NCBI GenBank assembly: GCA_025929585.1
Contig: JAICPY010000002.1
Span: forward strand, 1 to 64,000
DNA: 64,000 nucleotides
Origin: Steroidobacter sp.
GTDB lineage: Bacteria; Pseudomonadota; Gammaproteobacteria; Steroidobacterales; Steroidobacteraceae
Direction of reading: 5' to 3'
A program made the position numbers and the translations under genes. Positions within the stretch are counted from its first letter, which is position 1. Every line of letters starts with the position of its first letter. The notes beneath the pieces are model-generated. The model was not told where the DNA came from and did not search any database. It saw only the letters and a program-made list of their open reading frames with translations. Below are positions 9,414 through 17,618 of the stretch, piece by piece.

Positions 9414-10211
9414 ATGCCCAAGTCAGGAGTGATTCGAGTTGGCATCGGCGGCTGGACGTATGAGCCGTGGCGAGAAACTTTCTATCCAGCCGACCTGCCG
9501 AAGAAATCCGAGCTGCACTACGCAAGTCGGCAAGTGACCGCCATCGAAATCAACGGCACGTTCTACCGACTACAAACGCCGGCAGTGTTCGCAAAATGGC
9601 GCGATGAAACCCCCGACACCTTTGTCTTTACTATCAAGGCTCCACGCTACATCGTGCAGCGGCGAAACCTTGCGGAAAATGCAGAATCGCTGCAGAAATT
9701 CTTGGGCAGCGGGCTTGTTGAGCTCGGCAGCAAGCTCGGTCCCATCCTCTGGCAACTCGCGCCGACGAAGAAATTCGATTCGATGGAGCTGACGCAATTC
9801 TTCGCGCTCCTACCTGCGACGCTGAGCGATCTGCCACTGCGCCACGCACTCGAAGTTCGGCACGCGAGCTTCGCAAGTGAGGAATATCTCGATCTGGCGC
9901 GGAAACATCGAATCACGACCGTCTACACTCATTCCGCGGAGTACCCGGGAATTGCAGATTTAACTGGTGAGTTCGTCTACGCGCGTTTGCGCTCCTGCGT
10001 ATCCTCCGAGCCGACTGGATATCCGACAAACGAACTGAAAAGCTGGGCAACACGAACAAAGGAGTGGGCCGAAGGTGGGATGCCCGCACTGTTGCCGGCT
10101 ATCACCGAACGCGAATCACCGCGCATACCGAGAGATGTCTATCTGTTCTTTATCAACGGCGCGAAGGAGCGAGCACCGGCGGCCGCCCGACATCTACTGT
10201 CGTTGCTTTGA
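9414..10211 (+). CDS. DUF72 (YecE-like) family protein
   Basis: 265 residues, the usual length of the DUF72/YecE family, which adopts a TIM-barrel-like fold of unknown biochemical role. Family signatures visible are VGIGGWTYEPWRETFYP near the N terminus, AIEINGTFYRLQ (about 46-57), FTIKAPRYI, ALEVRHASF near the middle and VYLFFINGAKERAPAAA at the C terminus. It starts 32 bp after the ligase gene on the same strand, with GGCGAGG upstream of the ATG, so the two may be co-transcribed. No enzymatic function can be stated. Confidence 0.85.
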   Translation: MPKSGVIRVGIGGWTYEPWRETFYPADLPKKSELHYASRQVTAIEINGTFYRLQTPAVFAKWRDETPDTFVFTIKAPRYIVQRRNLAENAESLQKFLGSGLVELGSKLGPILWQLAPTKKFDSMELTQFFALLPATLSDLPLRHALEVRHASFASEEYLDLARKHRITTVYTHSAEYPGIADLTGEFVYARLRSCVSSEPTGYPTNELKSWATRTKEWAEGGMPALLPAITERESPRIPRDVYLFFINGAKERAPAAARHLLSLL

Positions 10212-10515
10212 TCGATTGCCCAACCCGATAGTCATTGGCCGAACTATCTGTAGGACGCCCCGATCGTGCAAACCCATTGATCGTGCAGCGAGGGAGTCGA
10301 AGTACGACTTGATGCCGACCGCCGACGCATGTGCACCGCGCCTCATGTCTGCGGCCCGCCTGAAACCTTTTGTCATTACCGGACCACTTACGGGAGACTC
10401 CATTAGCGTGAACTGCTTACGTTTCCGAGGCGGGCATGAGCCTACACTTACCCTTCTCCGGCAGACATCTCCTGCTTGATTGCAGGCAAAATTGAATATC
10501 CACCGTTATTGCACC
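10212..10515. other. Intergenic region upstream of the subtilisin gene
   Basis: 304 bp without a supported gene. An open frame from upstream crosses it on the plus strand but overlaps the DUF72 gene and lacks coding character. No clear promoter, terminator or repeat is visible. Confidence 0.4.
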
Positions 10516-12558
10516 ATGGCTATGTCAATGAAACGCATCGCGGCCGTTTGTTGCCTGGCTAGTCTCTCGTTCAACACGCTCGCGCAGGAATACAACGGGG
10601 AGTTCGGACGTGATTCGGTGCAAACGACCGATCGCATTATCGTGAAATGGAAAGATTCGCTTAATGAGGTGGCCTCGCAATACAAAGCGCAACAGCTGAG
10701 CACCAAAACCCGACTCAAATTGAATACGCGTGAGCGAGTGTCACGGCGGATGGAAGTACTGCAACTCGAGCGGCGCTTGCCGATTTCCGAGCTCGCGCAA
10801 ACGATCGAGACGCTCAGCGCAGATCCGGCCGTGGAGTACGTGTCGCCTGATTTTCGGCGGCAGGCGCATGCGCTGCCAAATGACACGCTGATTGCCTCGC
10901 AGTGGTATCTATTGGGTAATGAGGTGTCAGCGTTACGCGCCGAGGCTGCTTGGGATGTCACGACCGGCAGCAGTGGCACGGTCGTCGCGGTATTGGATAC
11001 GGGCGCTCGTTACGACCACCCTGATCTACTCGCCGCGTCCCAGGGCGGCAAGCTCCTGCCTGGTTACGATTTCGTGTCGGGGGAAAGCGCCTCGAGCTTT
11101 CTCGCAGCGAACGATGGAAATGGCCGCGACGCGGATGCCACCGATCCGGGAGATTGGGTCAGCGACAGCGACATCAGCAAACCCACGTTCAGTGAGTGTG
11201 AGATCAAAAGCAGTTCCTGGCATGGCACACGCGTCGCCGGTGTCATCGCAGCGAAGACGGGCAATGCCGAAGGGATGGCAGGATTGTCTTGGAACAGCTG
11301 GATCCTGCCGGTTCGGGTACTCGGCAAATGCGGCGGGCGTGACTCAGACATCATGGCTGCCATGCGCTGGGCGGCGGGACTGCAAGTGCCTGGTATCCCG
11401 CTGAATCCGTATCCAGCGAAGATCATCAACCTCAGCTTGGGTGGTAGCAGCGTTTGCACGAACGCGTATCAGGATGTTGCATCCGAGCTCGCCGCTTTGG
11501 GCGTCCTCATCGTTGCTTCAGCGGGCAACGAAGGCGGACCAGTGAGCGCTCCAGCGAATTGTGCCGGCGTACTCGGGGTGACGGGCGTGCGTCAGATCGG
11601 AACCAAGGTCGGCTTCAGCAACCTCGGAGCCAGCGTAGGCATCGCCGCGCCCGGCGGCAACTGCGTTAACGTGAATGGCGGTCCGTGTTTGTTCTCGATT
11701 CTGACGGCGACGAATCTTGGCGGGACGACGCCGACGACTTCCGGGTATACAGATCAGGTGAACATCAACGTTGGAACGAGCTTCTCCGCTCCGCTCGTGT
11801 CGGGAACCGCTGCACTCATGCATGCTGTCAATGCGCGTCTTGGCACGCAGCATCTTTTCACGCGCCTTCAGCAAGGTTCGAATCCATTCCCTGCGAACCC
11901 GAACACCGGTACTCCAACGTGTCACGTTCCCACCGGTCCCGCCGATATACAAAACACCGAATGCTACTGCACGACGAGCACGTGTGGCGCCGGGCTACTT
12001 AACGCGAACGGAGCGGTGACTCAAGCTTCGAGGCCAGCCGTAGCAGTACAGTTGCCCGACACCATCTTTGCTGGCCAAAGTTTAACGCTGGATGCCAGTG
12101 AGAGCGTTGCGGCGTGCAATCGCCAAATTACTTCGTACCAGTGGAGCGTTGTGTCTGCGACCAACGGCGCGCCTGCGTTGACGACGACGAACGAAGCTAC
12201 GACGACGGTGCTAGCACCCGCATCGGGCTCTTTCGTCTTGCGTGTGACAGTGACGGACGAAGTTGGCGCGCAAGACTTTGCCGATGTGACAGTGAGTGCC
12301 AACGATGCATCGACGACGGCCTTGCCATTGGTCAATGGGGCAACCTGTCCAACACCGTTTACGGTTGCCCAGGTGCCGCCACCTAACACTGATCCTCCAC
12401 CAACGCAGACCCCTCCGCCTTCAAGCCCAACACCAACGCCGACTCCGCGTGGTGGGGGCGGCGGTGGGGGTCAGTTTGGGTGGGAACTGCTGGCCTTGGG
12501 GTTCCTTGCCTGCGCGCGCAAGGCATGCATGACGCAACGATCCACGCTCGCTTCTTGA
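10516..12558 (+). CDS. Secreted S8 (subtilisin-like) serine protease with GlyGly-CTERM-like tail
   Basis: Preproprotease of about 680 residues. A Sec signal peptide (MKRIAAVCCLASLSFNTLAQ, from the third clustered ATG) is followed by an I9-type propeptide (about 35-118, starting DRIIVKW). The catalytic triad is complete: Asp161 in VLDTGARYDHPDL, His236 in SWHGTRVAG, Ser422 in GTSFSAPLVSG. After the protease domain comes a PKD/Ig-like domain (about 515-595), a Pro/Thr-rich linker, a run of glycines, a short hydrophobic helix and a basic end. This tripartite tail resembles GlyGly-CTERM, processed by rhombosortase in type II-secreting gammaproteobacteria. Which of ATGs 10516, 10522 and 10528 is used is unclear; none has a good ribosome binding site. 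It abuts gabT convergently, 9 bp apart. Confidence 0.9.
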   Translation: MAMSMKRIAAVCCLASLSFNTLAQEYNGEFGRDSVQTTDRIIVKWKDSLNEVASQYKAQQLSTKTRLKLNTRERVSRRMEVLQLERRLPISELAQTIETLSADPAVEYVSPDFRRQAHALPNDTLIASQWYLLGNEVSALRAEAAWDVTTGSSGTVVAVLDTGARYDHPDLLAASQGGKLLPGYDFVSGESASSFLAANDGNGRDADATDPGDWVSDSDISKPTFSECEIKSSSWHGTRVAGVIAAKTGNAEGMAGLSWNSWILPVRVLGKCGGRDSDIMAAMRWAAGLQVPGIPLNPYPAKIINLSLGGSSVCTNAYQDVASELAALGVLIVASAGNEGGPVSAPANCAGVLGVTGVRQIGTKVGFSNLGASVGIAAPGGNCVNVNGGPCLFSILTATNLGGTTPTTSGYTDQVNINVGTSFSAPLVSGTAALMHAVNARLGTQHLFTRLQQGSNPFPANPNTGTPTCHVPTGPADIQNTECYCTTSTCGAGLLNANGAVTQASRPAVAVQLPDTIFAGQSLTLDASESVAACNRQITSYQWSVVSATNGAPALTTTNEATTTVLAPASGSFVLRVTVTDEVGAQDFADVTVSANDASTTALPLVNGATCPTPFTVAQVPPPNTDPPPTQTPPPSSPTPTPTPRGGGGGGGQFGWELLALGFLACARKACMTQRSTLAS

Positions 12559-12567
12559 GCGGAAAGC

Positions 12568-13851
12568 TCAACCAATCGTTACTTCGCTCAGTGAGCGTTC
12601 GAGGATTTCCATCCCTTCATCGATGATGGCGTTGGAAGCGGTGAGAGGCACTAGAAAGCGAATCACGTTGCCATAAACGCCGCAGGACAGCAGCACTAAC
12701 CCGTTGAGCGCGCAACGTTGCACGAGTGCTTTAGTCAGATCGGCATCTGGACCAGCGCTGCCCGTTTGCTTGACCAATTCCATCGCAATCATGGCGCCCA
12801 GCCCGCGTACCTCCCCGATGCAGTTGAATCGCTCCTGCAGAGATCGCAAACGCCCGAGGAGTCGCTCGCCGACTTCCTCAGCGCGTCGCGGCAGGTTTTC
12901 CCGCTCCATGACTTCGATTACTGCGAGTGCAGCGGCACAACTAACAGGTGATGCGGCGAACGTGCCGCCTAGGCCGCCCGGGACTGGCGCATCCATCATG
13001 TCCGCTTTACCGACGACCGCTGCCAGCGGAAACCCTCCGGCGAGGCTTTTCGCCATCGTCGTCAGATCCGCTTCGATACCGTAGTGTTCCATTGCGAACA
13101 AGCGGCCCGTGCGGGCGAATCCGGTTTGGATCTCATCGGCGATGAACACGATGCCATGGCGATCGCAGAGTGCGCGCAAGGCCTGCATGAATTCCAGCGG
13201 TGCAATGTAGAAGCCGCCTTCACCGAGCACGGGCTCGACAATGATTGCAGCGACACGCTCGGGCTCGACGTCATACTTGAACAAGTGCTCGAGTGCTTCG
13301 AGACTGTCATGCGTAGAAACACCGTGGTAGGTAATCGGAAATGGTGCGTGATAAACATCGCCGGGAAATGGACCGAACCCGACCTTGTAGGGAGTAACTT
13401 TCCCGGTTAAAGCCATCGCCATATAGGTCCGCCCGTGGAACCCACCGCCGAAAGCGATAACGGCTGATCGTCGAGTGTGGGCTCGCGCTATCTTCACCGC
13501 ATTTTCGACTGCTTCCGCACCGGTGGTCACGAGCATGGTCTTTTTCGTTGACGGACCTGGGACGAGAGCGTTGAGCTTTTCGGCCAATTCCACGGCAACG
13601 CGATACGGGGTGATCATTACGCATGTGTGCGTGAATGCATCGAGCTGTTTCGTAACGGCCGCCTTCACATGCGGATGTAAATGGCCGGTATTGACGACAG
13701 CTATACCTCCCGCAAAATCGATGAAGCGACGCCCTTCGGCGTCCCACAGCTCAGCGTTCTCTGCGCGTTCGATGTAGATAGGCAGCATGGTCGACATGCC
13801 GCTGGTGATCGCGGCCTGCCGACGCCGATGCAGATCGGAATTGGTAGACAT
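12568..13851 (-). CDS. gabT: 4-aminobutyrate (GABA) aminotransferase
   Basis: Class III PLP-dependent aminotransferase of 427 residues, the standard GabT length. It transfers the amino group of GABA to 2-oxoglutarate, giving succinic semialdehyde. Seen are FIDFAGGIAVVNTGHLHP near the N terminus, the PLP-binding aspartate in FIADEIQTGFARTG, and the Schiff-base lysine in TMAKSLAGGFPLAAV. The gene lies 19 bp downstream of galU on the same strand. A succinate-semialdehyde dehydrogenase gene (gabD) is not adjacent, so related omega-amino acids (for example 5-aminovalerate) remain possible substrates. Confidence 0.92.
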   Translation of the reverse strand: MSTNSDLHRRRQAAITSGMSTMLPIYIERAENAELWDAEGRRFIDFAGGIAVVNTGHLHPHVKAAVTKQLDAFTHTCVMITPYRVAVELAEKLNALVPGPSTKKTMLVTTGAEAVENAVKIARAHTRRSAVIAFGGGFHGRTYMAMALTGKVTPYKVGFGPFPGDVYHAPFPITYHGVSTHDSLEALEHLFKYDVEPERVAAIIVEPVLGEGGFYIAPLEFMQALRALCDRHGIVFIADEIQTGFARTGRLFAMEHYGIEADLTTMAKSLAGGFPLAAVVGKADMMDAPVPGGLGGTFAASPVSCAAALAVIEVMERENLPRRAEEVGERLLGRLRSLQERFNCIGEVRGLGAMIAMELVKQTGSAGPDADLTKALVQRCALNGLVLLSCGVYGNVIRFLVPLTASNAIIDEGMEILERSLSEVTIG

Positions 13852-13870
13852 GAGCCGGCGTGATCGTGGC

Positions 13871-14764
13871 CTACTTTTCCTCGACCTTTGAAGTCAGGCC
13901 GGTGAGATATTCTTTGAACTTCGCGCCAAGGCTCTCGTGCTTGAGGGCGTATTCAACGGTAGCCTGCAAATAACCGAGCTTGCTGCCACAGTCATAGCGC
14001 TTGCCTTCGAACTCATAGGCAAACACCGATTCTTCGGCCAACAAATCGGCAATTGCATCGGTTAGTTGAATCTCGCCGCCCGCTCCCCGTCCGGTGTTCT
14101 CTAGTTTCTCGAAAATCGTTGGACTGAGTACATACCGACCCACTACGGCCAATGTCGATGGCGCGTTTTGCGGACGCGGCTTCTCGACGATTTGTTTCAC
14201 GCGGCTGATGCGGCCTTCACGTTCATCGGTTGCGACGATGCCGTACTTGTCTGTCTCGCTCCTGGGCACGGTTTCAACACCCAAAACGCTGCCGCCGCGC
14301 TCTGCATAGACATCTGCCATCTGGCGAAGACACGGTGTAGTTGCGTCGATCAAGTCGTCCGCGAGGTGAACGAAAAAGGGTTCGTCACCCACTACCGGCT
14401 TCGCACACCACACTGCATGGCCTAAGCCCAACGGGGATGGCTGACGAATGTAGATGCAGCTCGCCCATGAGGGAACGATGTCCCGCAACGATCGCAGGAG
14501 ATCCGCCTTGCCTTGCAACTCGAGTGCTTCTTCCAACTCCGGGTCGGTATCGAAGTGATCTTCGATCGCGCGCTTGGAGCTGCCAGTGATGAACACGAGC
14601 TTGCGTGCACCCGCAGCCAATGCCTCCTCCGCTGCGTACTGGATCAGAGGTTTGTCTACGATCGGCAACATCTCCTTCGGGCTCGCCTTAGTAGCGGGCA
14701 AAAAGCGAGTCCCACGACCGGCCACGGGGAACACTGCAGTCCGAATTTCTTTCAACTGAGCCAC
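13871..14764 (-). CDS. galU: UTP-glucose-1-phosphate uridylyltransferase
   Basis: Makes UDP-glucose from UTP and glucose-1-phosphate for envelope polysaccharide and LPS precursors. The 297 residues match bacterial GalU. The nucleotide-binding N terminus contains [19 protein letters not shown], followed by [12 protein letters not shown]; the catalytic region has [13 protein letters not shown] and HLADDLID, with GEIQLTDAI near the C terminus. The start is a GTG preceded by a strong AGGAGG box at good spacing. It may be co-transcribed with gabT downstream. The 166-bp gap to the ComEA-like gene holds a degenerate G-rich repeat arm and a GC-rich hairpin. Confidence 0.97.
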   Translation of the reverse strand: MAQLKEIRTAVFPVAGRGTRFLPATKASPKEMLPIVDKPLIQYAAEEALAAGARKLVFITGSSKRAIEDHFDTDPELEEALELQGKADLLRSLRDIVPSWASCIYIRQPSPLGLGHAVWCAKPVVGDEPFFVHLADDLIDATTPCLRQMADVYAERGGSVLGVETVPRSETDKYGIVATDEREGRISRVKQIVEKPRPQNAPSTLAVVGRYVLSPTIFEKLENTGRGAGGEIQLTDAIADLLAEESVFAYEFEGKRYDCGSKLGYLQATVEYALKHESLGAKFKEYLTGLTSKVEEK

Positions 14765-14840
14765 TCCAGATCCTCCTTCTCACGGACAACCATGATAGCA
14801 AGAGGAAGCGATGGCGGCTGGCGGGGTTCTCTAAGAGAGA

Positions 14841-14870
14841 AGCGGATGGCGGGTAGCGGATGGCGGATGG
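14841..14870. repeat. Single degenerate G-rich repeat arm (family A-like)
   Basis: Tandem variants of GCGGATGGC/GCGGGTAGC fill this stretch between galU and the ComEA-like gene. The unit is close to the GGCGATAG units of the paired-arm elements, but no inverted partner is evident; a shorter GAAGCGATGGC copy lies upstream near 14808. Confidence 0.55.
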
Positions 14871-14892
14871 AAACAAAGTTGAAGGCTTTGGA

Positions 14893-14922
14893 CGGCGGCG
14901 ACGCTCACAGGGAACGCCGCCG
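14893..14922 (-). terminator. GC-rich hairpin downstream of the ComEA-like gene
   Basis: An 8-bp inverted repeat CGGCGGCG (14893-14900) / CGCCGCCG (14915-14922) lies 9 bp past the stop codon of the minus-strand gene. There is no U tract, so intrinsic termination is only possible. Confidence 0.45.
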
Positions 14923-14930
14923 CCGGGAAC

Positions 14931-15239
14931 TCACTCCGCCTTCTTGGCGGCAGCGGCTCCATCGACGCGAATGTTCGCTCGATTGAGCTCCAGGGTTTTC
15001 GCACCGATGCCCTTCACCTTGCGAAGGTCCTCAGCCGACTTGTAGGCGCCGTTCTTCGATCGATAGTCGACAATGGCCTGCGCGCGGCTCAAGCCGATGC
15101 CCTGCAGTTCTTTCGCTATCGTCGCCGCATCCGCTTTGTTGATGTCGACAGGCCCGGCCCACGCCATCAACGGCATCAAGCTAGCCACTAGAACTTGCAC
15201 TGAACGCCGCACCGCGCTGCGCTGATTGATCTTCAACAT
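14931..15239 (-). CDS. Secreted ComEA-like helix-hairpin-helix DNA-binding protein
   Basis: A 102-residue protein with an N-terminal Sec signal (about 1-28, ending LMAWA) and a mature part made almost entirely of two helix-hairpin-helix motifs: VDINKADAATIAKELQGIGL and AEDLRKVKGIGAKTLEL. This is the compact ComEA form of gammaproteobacteria, which binds incoming double-stranded DNA in the periplasm during natural transformation. The C terminus is a short Ala/Lys tail. The gene has a 266-bp upstream region containing a tetranucleotide microsatellite. Other HhH proteins of this size have uncharacterised roles, so a competence function is inferred. Confidence 0.85.
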   Translation of the reverse strand: MLKINQRSAVRRSVQVLVASLMPLMAWAGPVDINKADAATIAKELQGIGLSRAQAIVDYRSKNGAYKSAEDLRKVKGIGAKTLELNRANIRVDGAAAAKKAE

Positions 15240-15371
15240 TCGCCTCTCCTTAGCTTAGTGATTGAGTACTCGACCGGCAGGTTTGAGCTGCCACGATCGA
15301 TTCTGCCGCTGTCGGAACGGCACGGAAGTATGAAAATCTTGCAGTTTGGCGAGAAATGGAAGGAAGGATGA

Positions 15372-15419
15372 ATGGATGGATGGATGGATGGATGGATGGA
15401 TGGATGGATGGATGGATGG
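15372..15419. repeat. Tetranucleotide microsatellite, ATGG x 12
   Basis: Twelve perfect tandem copies of ATGG (48 bp), bordered by imperfect GGATGAATGG on the left. It lies about 130 bp upstream of the ComEA-like start codon and directly next to the paired-arm element at 15420-15506. Arrays of this kind are prone to slipped-strand length change. Confidence 0.97.
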
Positions 15420-15506
15420 AAGGCGATAGGGGATAGCGGATAGGCGATAGGCGGAATGCAAACGTCTTGTTCTTACTATCCCCTATCCCCGATCCCCTAT
15501 CGCCTT
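15420..15506. repeat. Paired-arm inverted element A1 (GGCGATAG/GGGGATAG units)
   Basis: The left arm 15420-15450 and the reverse complement of the right arm 15476-15506 agree at 28 of 31 positions by hand alignment, with a 25-nt spacer. Both arms consist of 7-8 nt units GGCGATAG, GGGATAG and GCGGATAG. The right arm reaches the first base of the lapB stop codon (15506-15508). As RNA it would form a long imperfect hairpin right after lapB. Confidence 0.9.
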
Positions 15507-16687
15507 CATCTCCTATGCATCCCCGGCGTGACATCCAACAGAGCGACAGGGGCGAACGCGTCCCAGCCGCGGCAGCCGGGGCATTGCCAAAAGTGTGCGG
15601 CGCTTGCGAAGCCGCAATCTACGCAGCGGTAACGTTGTGTACGTCGAAGGATCCGGCCCAGCGCCAGAGACAATTCACGACGCTGGTCGATGGAGAATTG
15701 GTTCGGTTCCCCGGCGAGCGCTCGCGCGATCTCACCAAGCGACGGCTCTTCGCGCAGTAGATCGGGTAGACAATCCAGAACGAAGCTTTCCTGCTCCAGG
15801 CCGGCGACGATTGCGGCATAGGCAAGCTCAGCCCGCGCTGCTGGATCCGGTCTAATCCAAGCAGCGAATCGTTTCTCGATATCCTGGCCCCCGCCTTCGC
15901 GTAACGCGCGCATGACTCGCGGCAGTGCAAGCGGCAGCAACTTCGGATGTAACTCAACGACCCGCTGACACAGCGTCGCGGCGAGTGAGTGTTCACCCAT
16001 ATCGGATGCGATATCGGCACGTAGCAGCGCACTGCGCGGAAAATTGCGCTGAGCTTCACGCGCTCGATGTAAATACGCACGTGCGGCCTCGAAATCCTGA
16101 CGAGCTCGAGCGCGCTCGGCGAGTTCGCAGTGGTAGTGAGCGATGGCCGTCGGATGCTCAGGCGTGGATACCGATAGAAGGCGCTCGTGCGCGGTGACGG
16201 CCTGCTCCCAATCACGTTGCTGCTCGTAAATGCGCAACAAGTAGCGCAGCGCGTTGATGCGCATCGGACCTTCTGCGGCAAGCTGTTGAAACAGCTCTTC
16301 GGCACGATCGAACAATCCGGCGCCGAAGTAATCCTCTGCGAGCGCGAACATCGCGTGCTGCCGGTGTTCTTCGCTGAGCGTAGGTCGAGCGATGATATTT
16401 TCGTGCACGCGAATCGCGCGATCGACTTGCCCTCTACGGCGATACAAATTGCCTAAAGCAAAATGCGTTTCCACCGTGTCGTTGTCGACATCGACCATCC
16501 GCAGGAATACTTCCAGTGCTTTGTCCGGCTCTTCGTTCAGAAGAAACCGCAGACCTTGGAAATAGCCTTTCGAGAGCTCACTGCGATGCTCTACCCGCGG
16601 GGGACGGCGATATCGACCGAGAAACCAGCCGGCGCCGGCTGCGATGAACAGAGCGATGATGAGCGTCAGAGAGGGCTCAGCCAGCAT
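15506..16687 (-). CDS. lapB: Lipopolysaccharide assembly protein LapB (YciM)
   Basis: Inner-membrane TPR protein of 393 residues that, with FtsH, controls LpxC turnover and so balances LPS against phospholipid synthesis. An N-terminal membrane anchor (about 4-20, LTLIIALFIAAGAGWFLG) precedes several TPRs, and the C terminus carries the rubredoxin-like metal site CVDCGF...CPGCRGWDAF with two CxxC pairs. The start at 16687 is chosen because the anchor begins there; it overlaps the end of lapA by 11 nt, indicating coupled translation. The stop codon abuts a paired-arm repeat. Confidence 0.96.
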   Translation of the reverse strand: MLAEPSLTLIIALFIAAGAGWFLGRYRRPPRVEHRSELSKGYFQGLRFLLNEEPDKALEVFLRMVDVDNDTVETHFALGNLYRRRGQVDRAIRVHENIIARPTLSEEHRQHAMFALAEDYFGAGLFDRAEELFQQLAAEGPMRINALRYLLRIYEQQRDWEQAVTAHERLLSVSTPEHPTAIAHYHCELAERARARQDFEAARAYLHRAREAQRNFPRSALLRADIASDMGEHSLAATLCQRVVELHPKLLPLALPRVMRALREGGGQDIEKRFAAWIRPDPAARAELAYAAIVAGLEQESFVLDCLPDLLREEPSLGEIARALAGEPNQFSIDQRRELSLALGRILRRTQRYRCVDCGFASAAHFWQCPGCRGWDAFAPVALLDVTPGMHRR

Positions 16688-16964
16688 CGTTGCTCGAAGC
16701 TTCTGCGCGCACGCGGGCTTCGGCGATGCGCAACGCACGGCGAAGCTTGCCGCGTTCGCTGAGAAGCTCCGCTACCCAAGCAACTCGCCAGAACAATCCA
16801 GCGAGCAGCCCGATTACGAATGCAATCACCAATGCCAGCCCAACCGATGATCGAAGTTTCAGGAACGCGAGCTCGATTGCGACACGCTCTTGATTCATCG
16901 CCGTGACGAACAAGGCAATGAGGGCAGCCAAAACGAGCGACAGGCGGAAGAGGAAGCGGGACAT
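16677..16964 (-). CDS. lapA: Lipopolysaccharide assembly protein LapA-like
   Basis: A 95-residue membrane protein with two hydrophobic segments (about 3-20 and 40-60) and a charged cytoplasmic C-terminal helix, the usual LapA/DUF1049 layout; AMNQERVAIEL between the segments is typical. LapA works with LapB in LPS assembly. It lies between ihfB and lapB, as in other gammaproteobacteria, and overlaps lapB. No good ribosome binding site is visible, and an arm of element B1 begins only 11 nt upstream of its ATG. Confidence 0.88.
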   Translation of the reverse strand: MSRFLFRLSLVLAALIALFVTAMNQERVAIELAFLKLRSSVGLALVIAFVIGLLAGLFWRVAWVAELLSERGKLRRALRIAEARVRAEASSNDAG

Positions 16965-16975
16965 GGCTGATGGTG

Positions 16976-17181
16976 GAGTCCGTGGTCTGCAGTCCGCAGT
17001 CTACAGCCAACAAAAACAGGATCACACGGTTGGCTCGAGGCCCGGGCGCATTGGGTCAGCAACCAGCTACGCACAATGACTGAGGGTTTGCGGCGTAGGC
17101 AGAAGCTCGTTGGGGCAAACCCAACGTTGCGGCCGCATCGTCTTTTCTGGCTGCGGACTACGGACTACAGACTACGGACTC
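16976..17181. repeat. Paired-arm inverted element B1 (GCAGTCT/GTAGTCC units)
   Basis: The left arm 16976-17008 and the reverse complement of the right arm 17149-17181 agree at 28 of 33 positions, separated by 140 bp. The arms are built from 7-nt variants such as GCAGTCC and GTAGTCT. The right arm ends 8 nt from the ihfB stop codon. Short dyads such as TTGGG-GCAAA-CCCAA (17110-17124) lie in the spacer. Confidence 0.88.
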
Positions 17182-17189
17182 TGCCTTAA

Positions 17190-17492
17190 TCAGTCCCTGA
17201 TCGCGTTATCCGCGCCGTCGTTGACGCGCTCACGCAGATCCTTGCCGGGCTTGAAGTGCGGGACATATTTGCCGGAGAGCGCGACTGTCTCGCCGGTCTT
17301 GGGGTTACGACCTTGGCGTGGTGGACGAAAGTGCAGCGAAAAGCTGCCGAAGCCACGGATCTCGATGCGGCCCCCCTGAGCAAGGGCATCGCTCATGATC
17401 TCTAGGATCTGCTTCACTGCTAGCTCGACATCCTTGGCCGGCAGATGTTTCTGCTTAGCTGCAATGAGCTCGATGAGTTCCGATTTCGTCAT
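17190..17492 (-). CDS. ihfB: Integration host factor, beta subunit
   Basis: A 100-residue HU/IHF-fold protein that pairs with IHF-alpha to bend DNA at specific sites in transcription, recombination and replication. Visible blocks are [12 protein letters not shown] at the N terminus, the core [11 protein letters not shown] and the DNA-intercalating arm [11 protein letters not shown] with its conserved proline. The ATG at 17492 gives the standard length; a longer open frame upstream runs into repeat element B2 and is not coding. It lies downstream of rpsA, the canonical arrangement. Confidence 0.96.
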   Translation of the reverse strand: MTKSELIELIAAKQKHLPAKDVELAVKQILEIMSDALAQGGRIEIRGFGSFSLHFRPPRQGRNPKTGETVALSGKYVPHFKPGKDLRERVNDGADNAIRD

Positions 17493-17518
17493 GCCGGGCC
17501 CGTTGTTGTTCTTGCCGA

Positions 17519-17604
17519 GGCCGAAGGCTGTAGATCCTAGACTGTAGCTAGAGGACTCCCCTCCTCTATACATCGCCACAGCCTACGGCCTACAGCCTTC
17601 GGCC
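17519..17604. repeat. Paired-arm inverted element B2 (GGCTGTAG units)
   Basis: The left arm 17519-17554 and right arm 17563-17604 share an outer 15-nt block GGCCGAAGGCTGTAG and an inner TAGAGG, separated by an 8-nt loop. The middle parts are related tandem units with a small length difference. It lies between rpsA (stop 14 nt away) and ihfB (start 27 nt away). As RNA it would form a compact long hairpin. Confidence 0.88.
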
Positions 17605-17618
17605 ATCAGTGCTTCGAA

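Noticed and set aside
10075-10479. Plus-strand frame bridging the DUF72 3' end and the intergenic region
   Set aside because: It starts within the DUF72 gene in another frame, and the protein looks random; the region is treated as intergenic.
15250-15534. Minus-strand open frame encoding repeated His-Pro-Ser-Ile
   Set aside because: It is a translation of the ATGG microsatellite and the adjoining repeat arms; it has no ribosome binding site and no homology I recognise.
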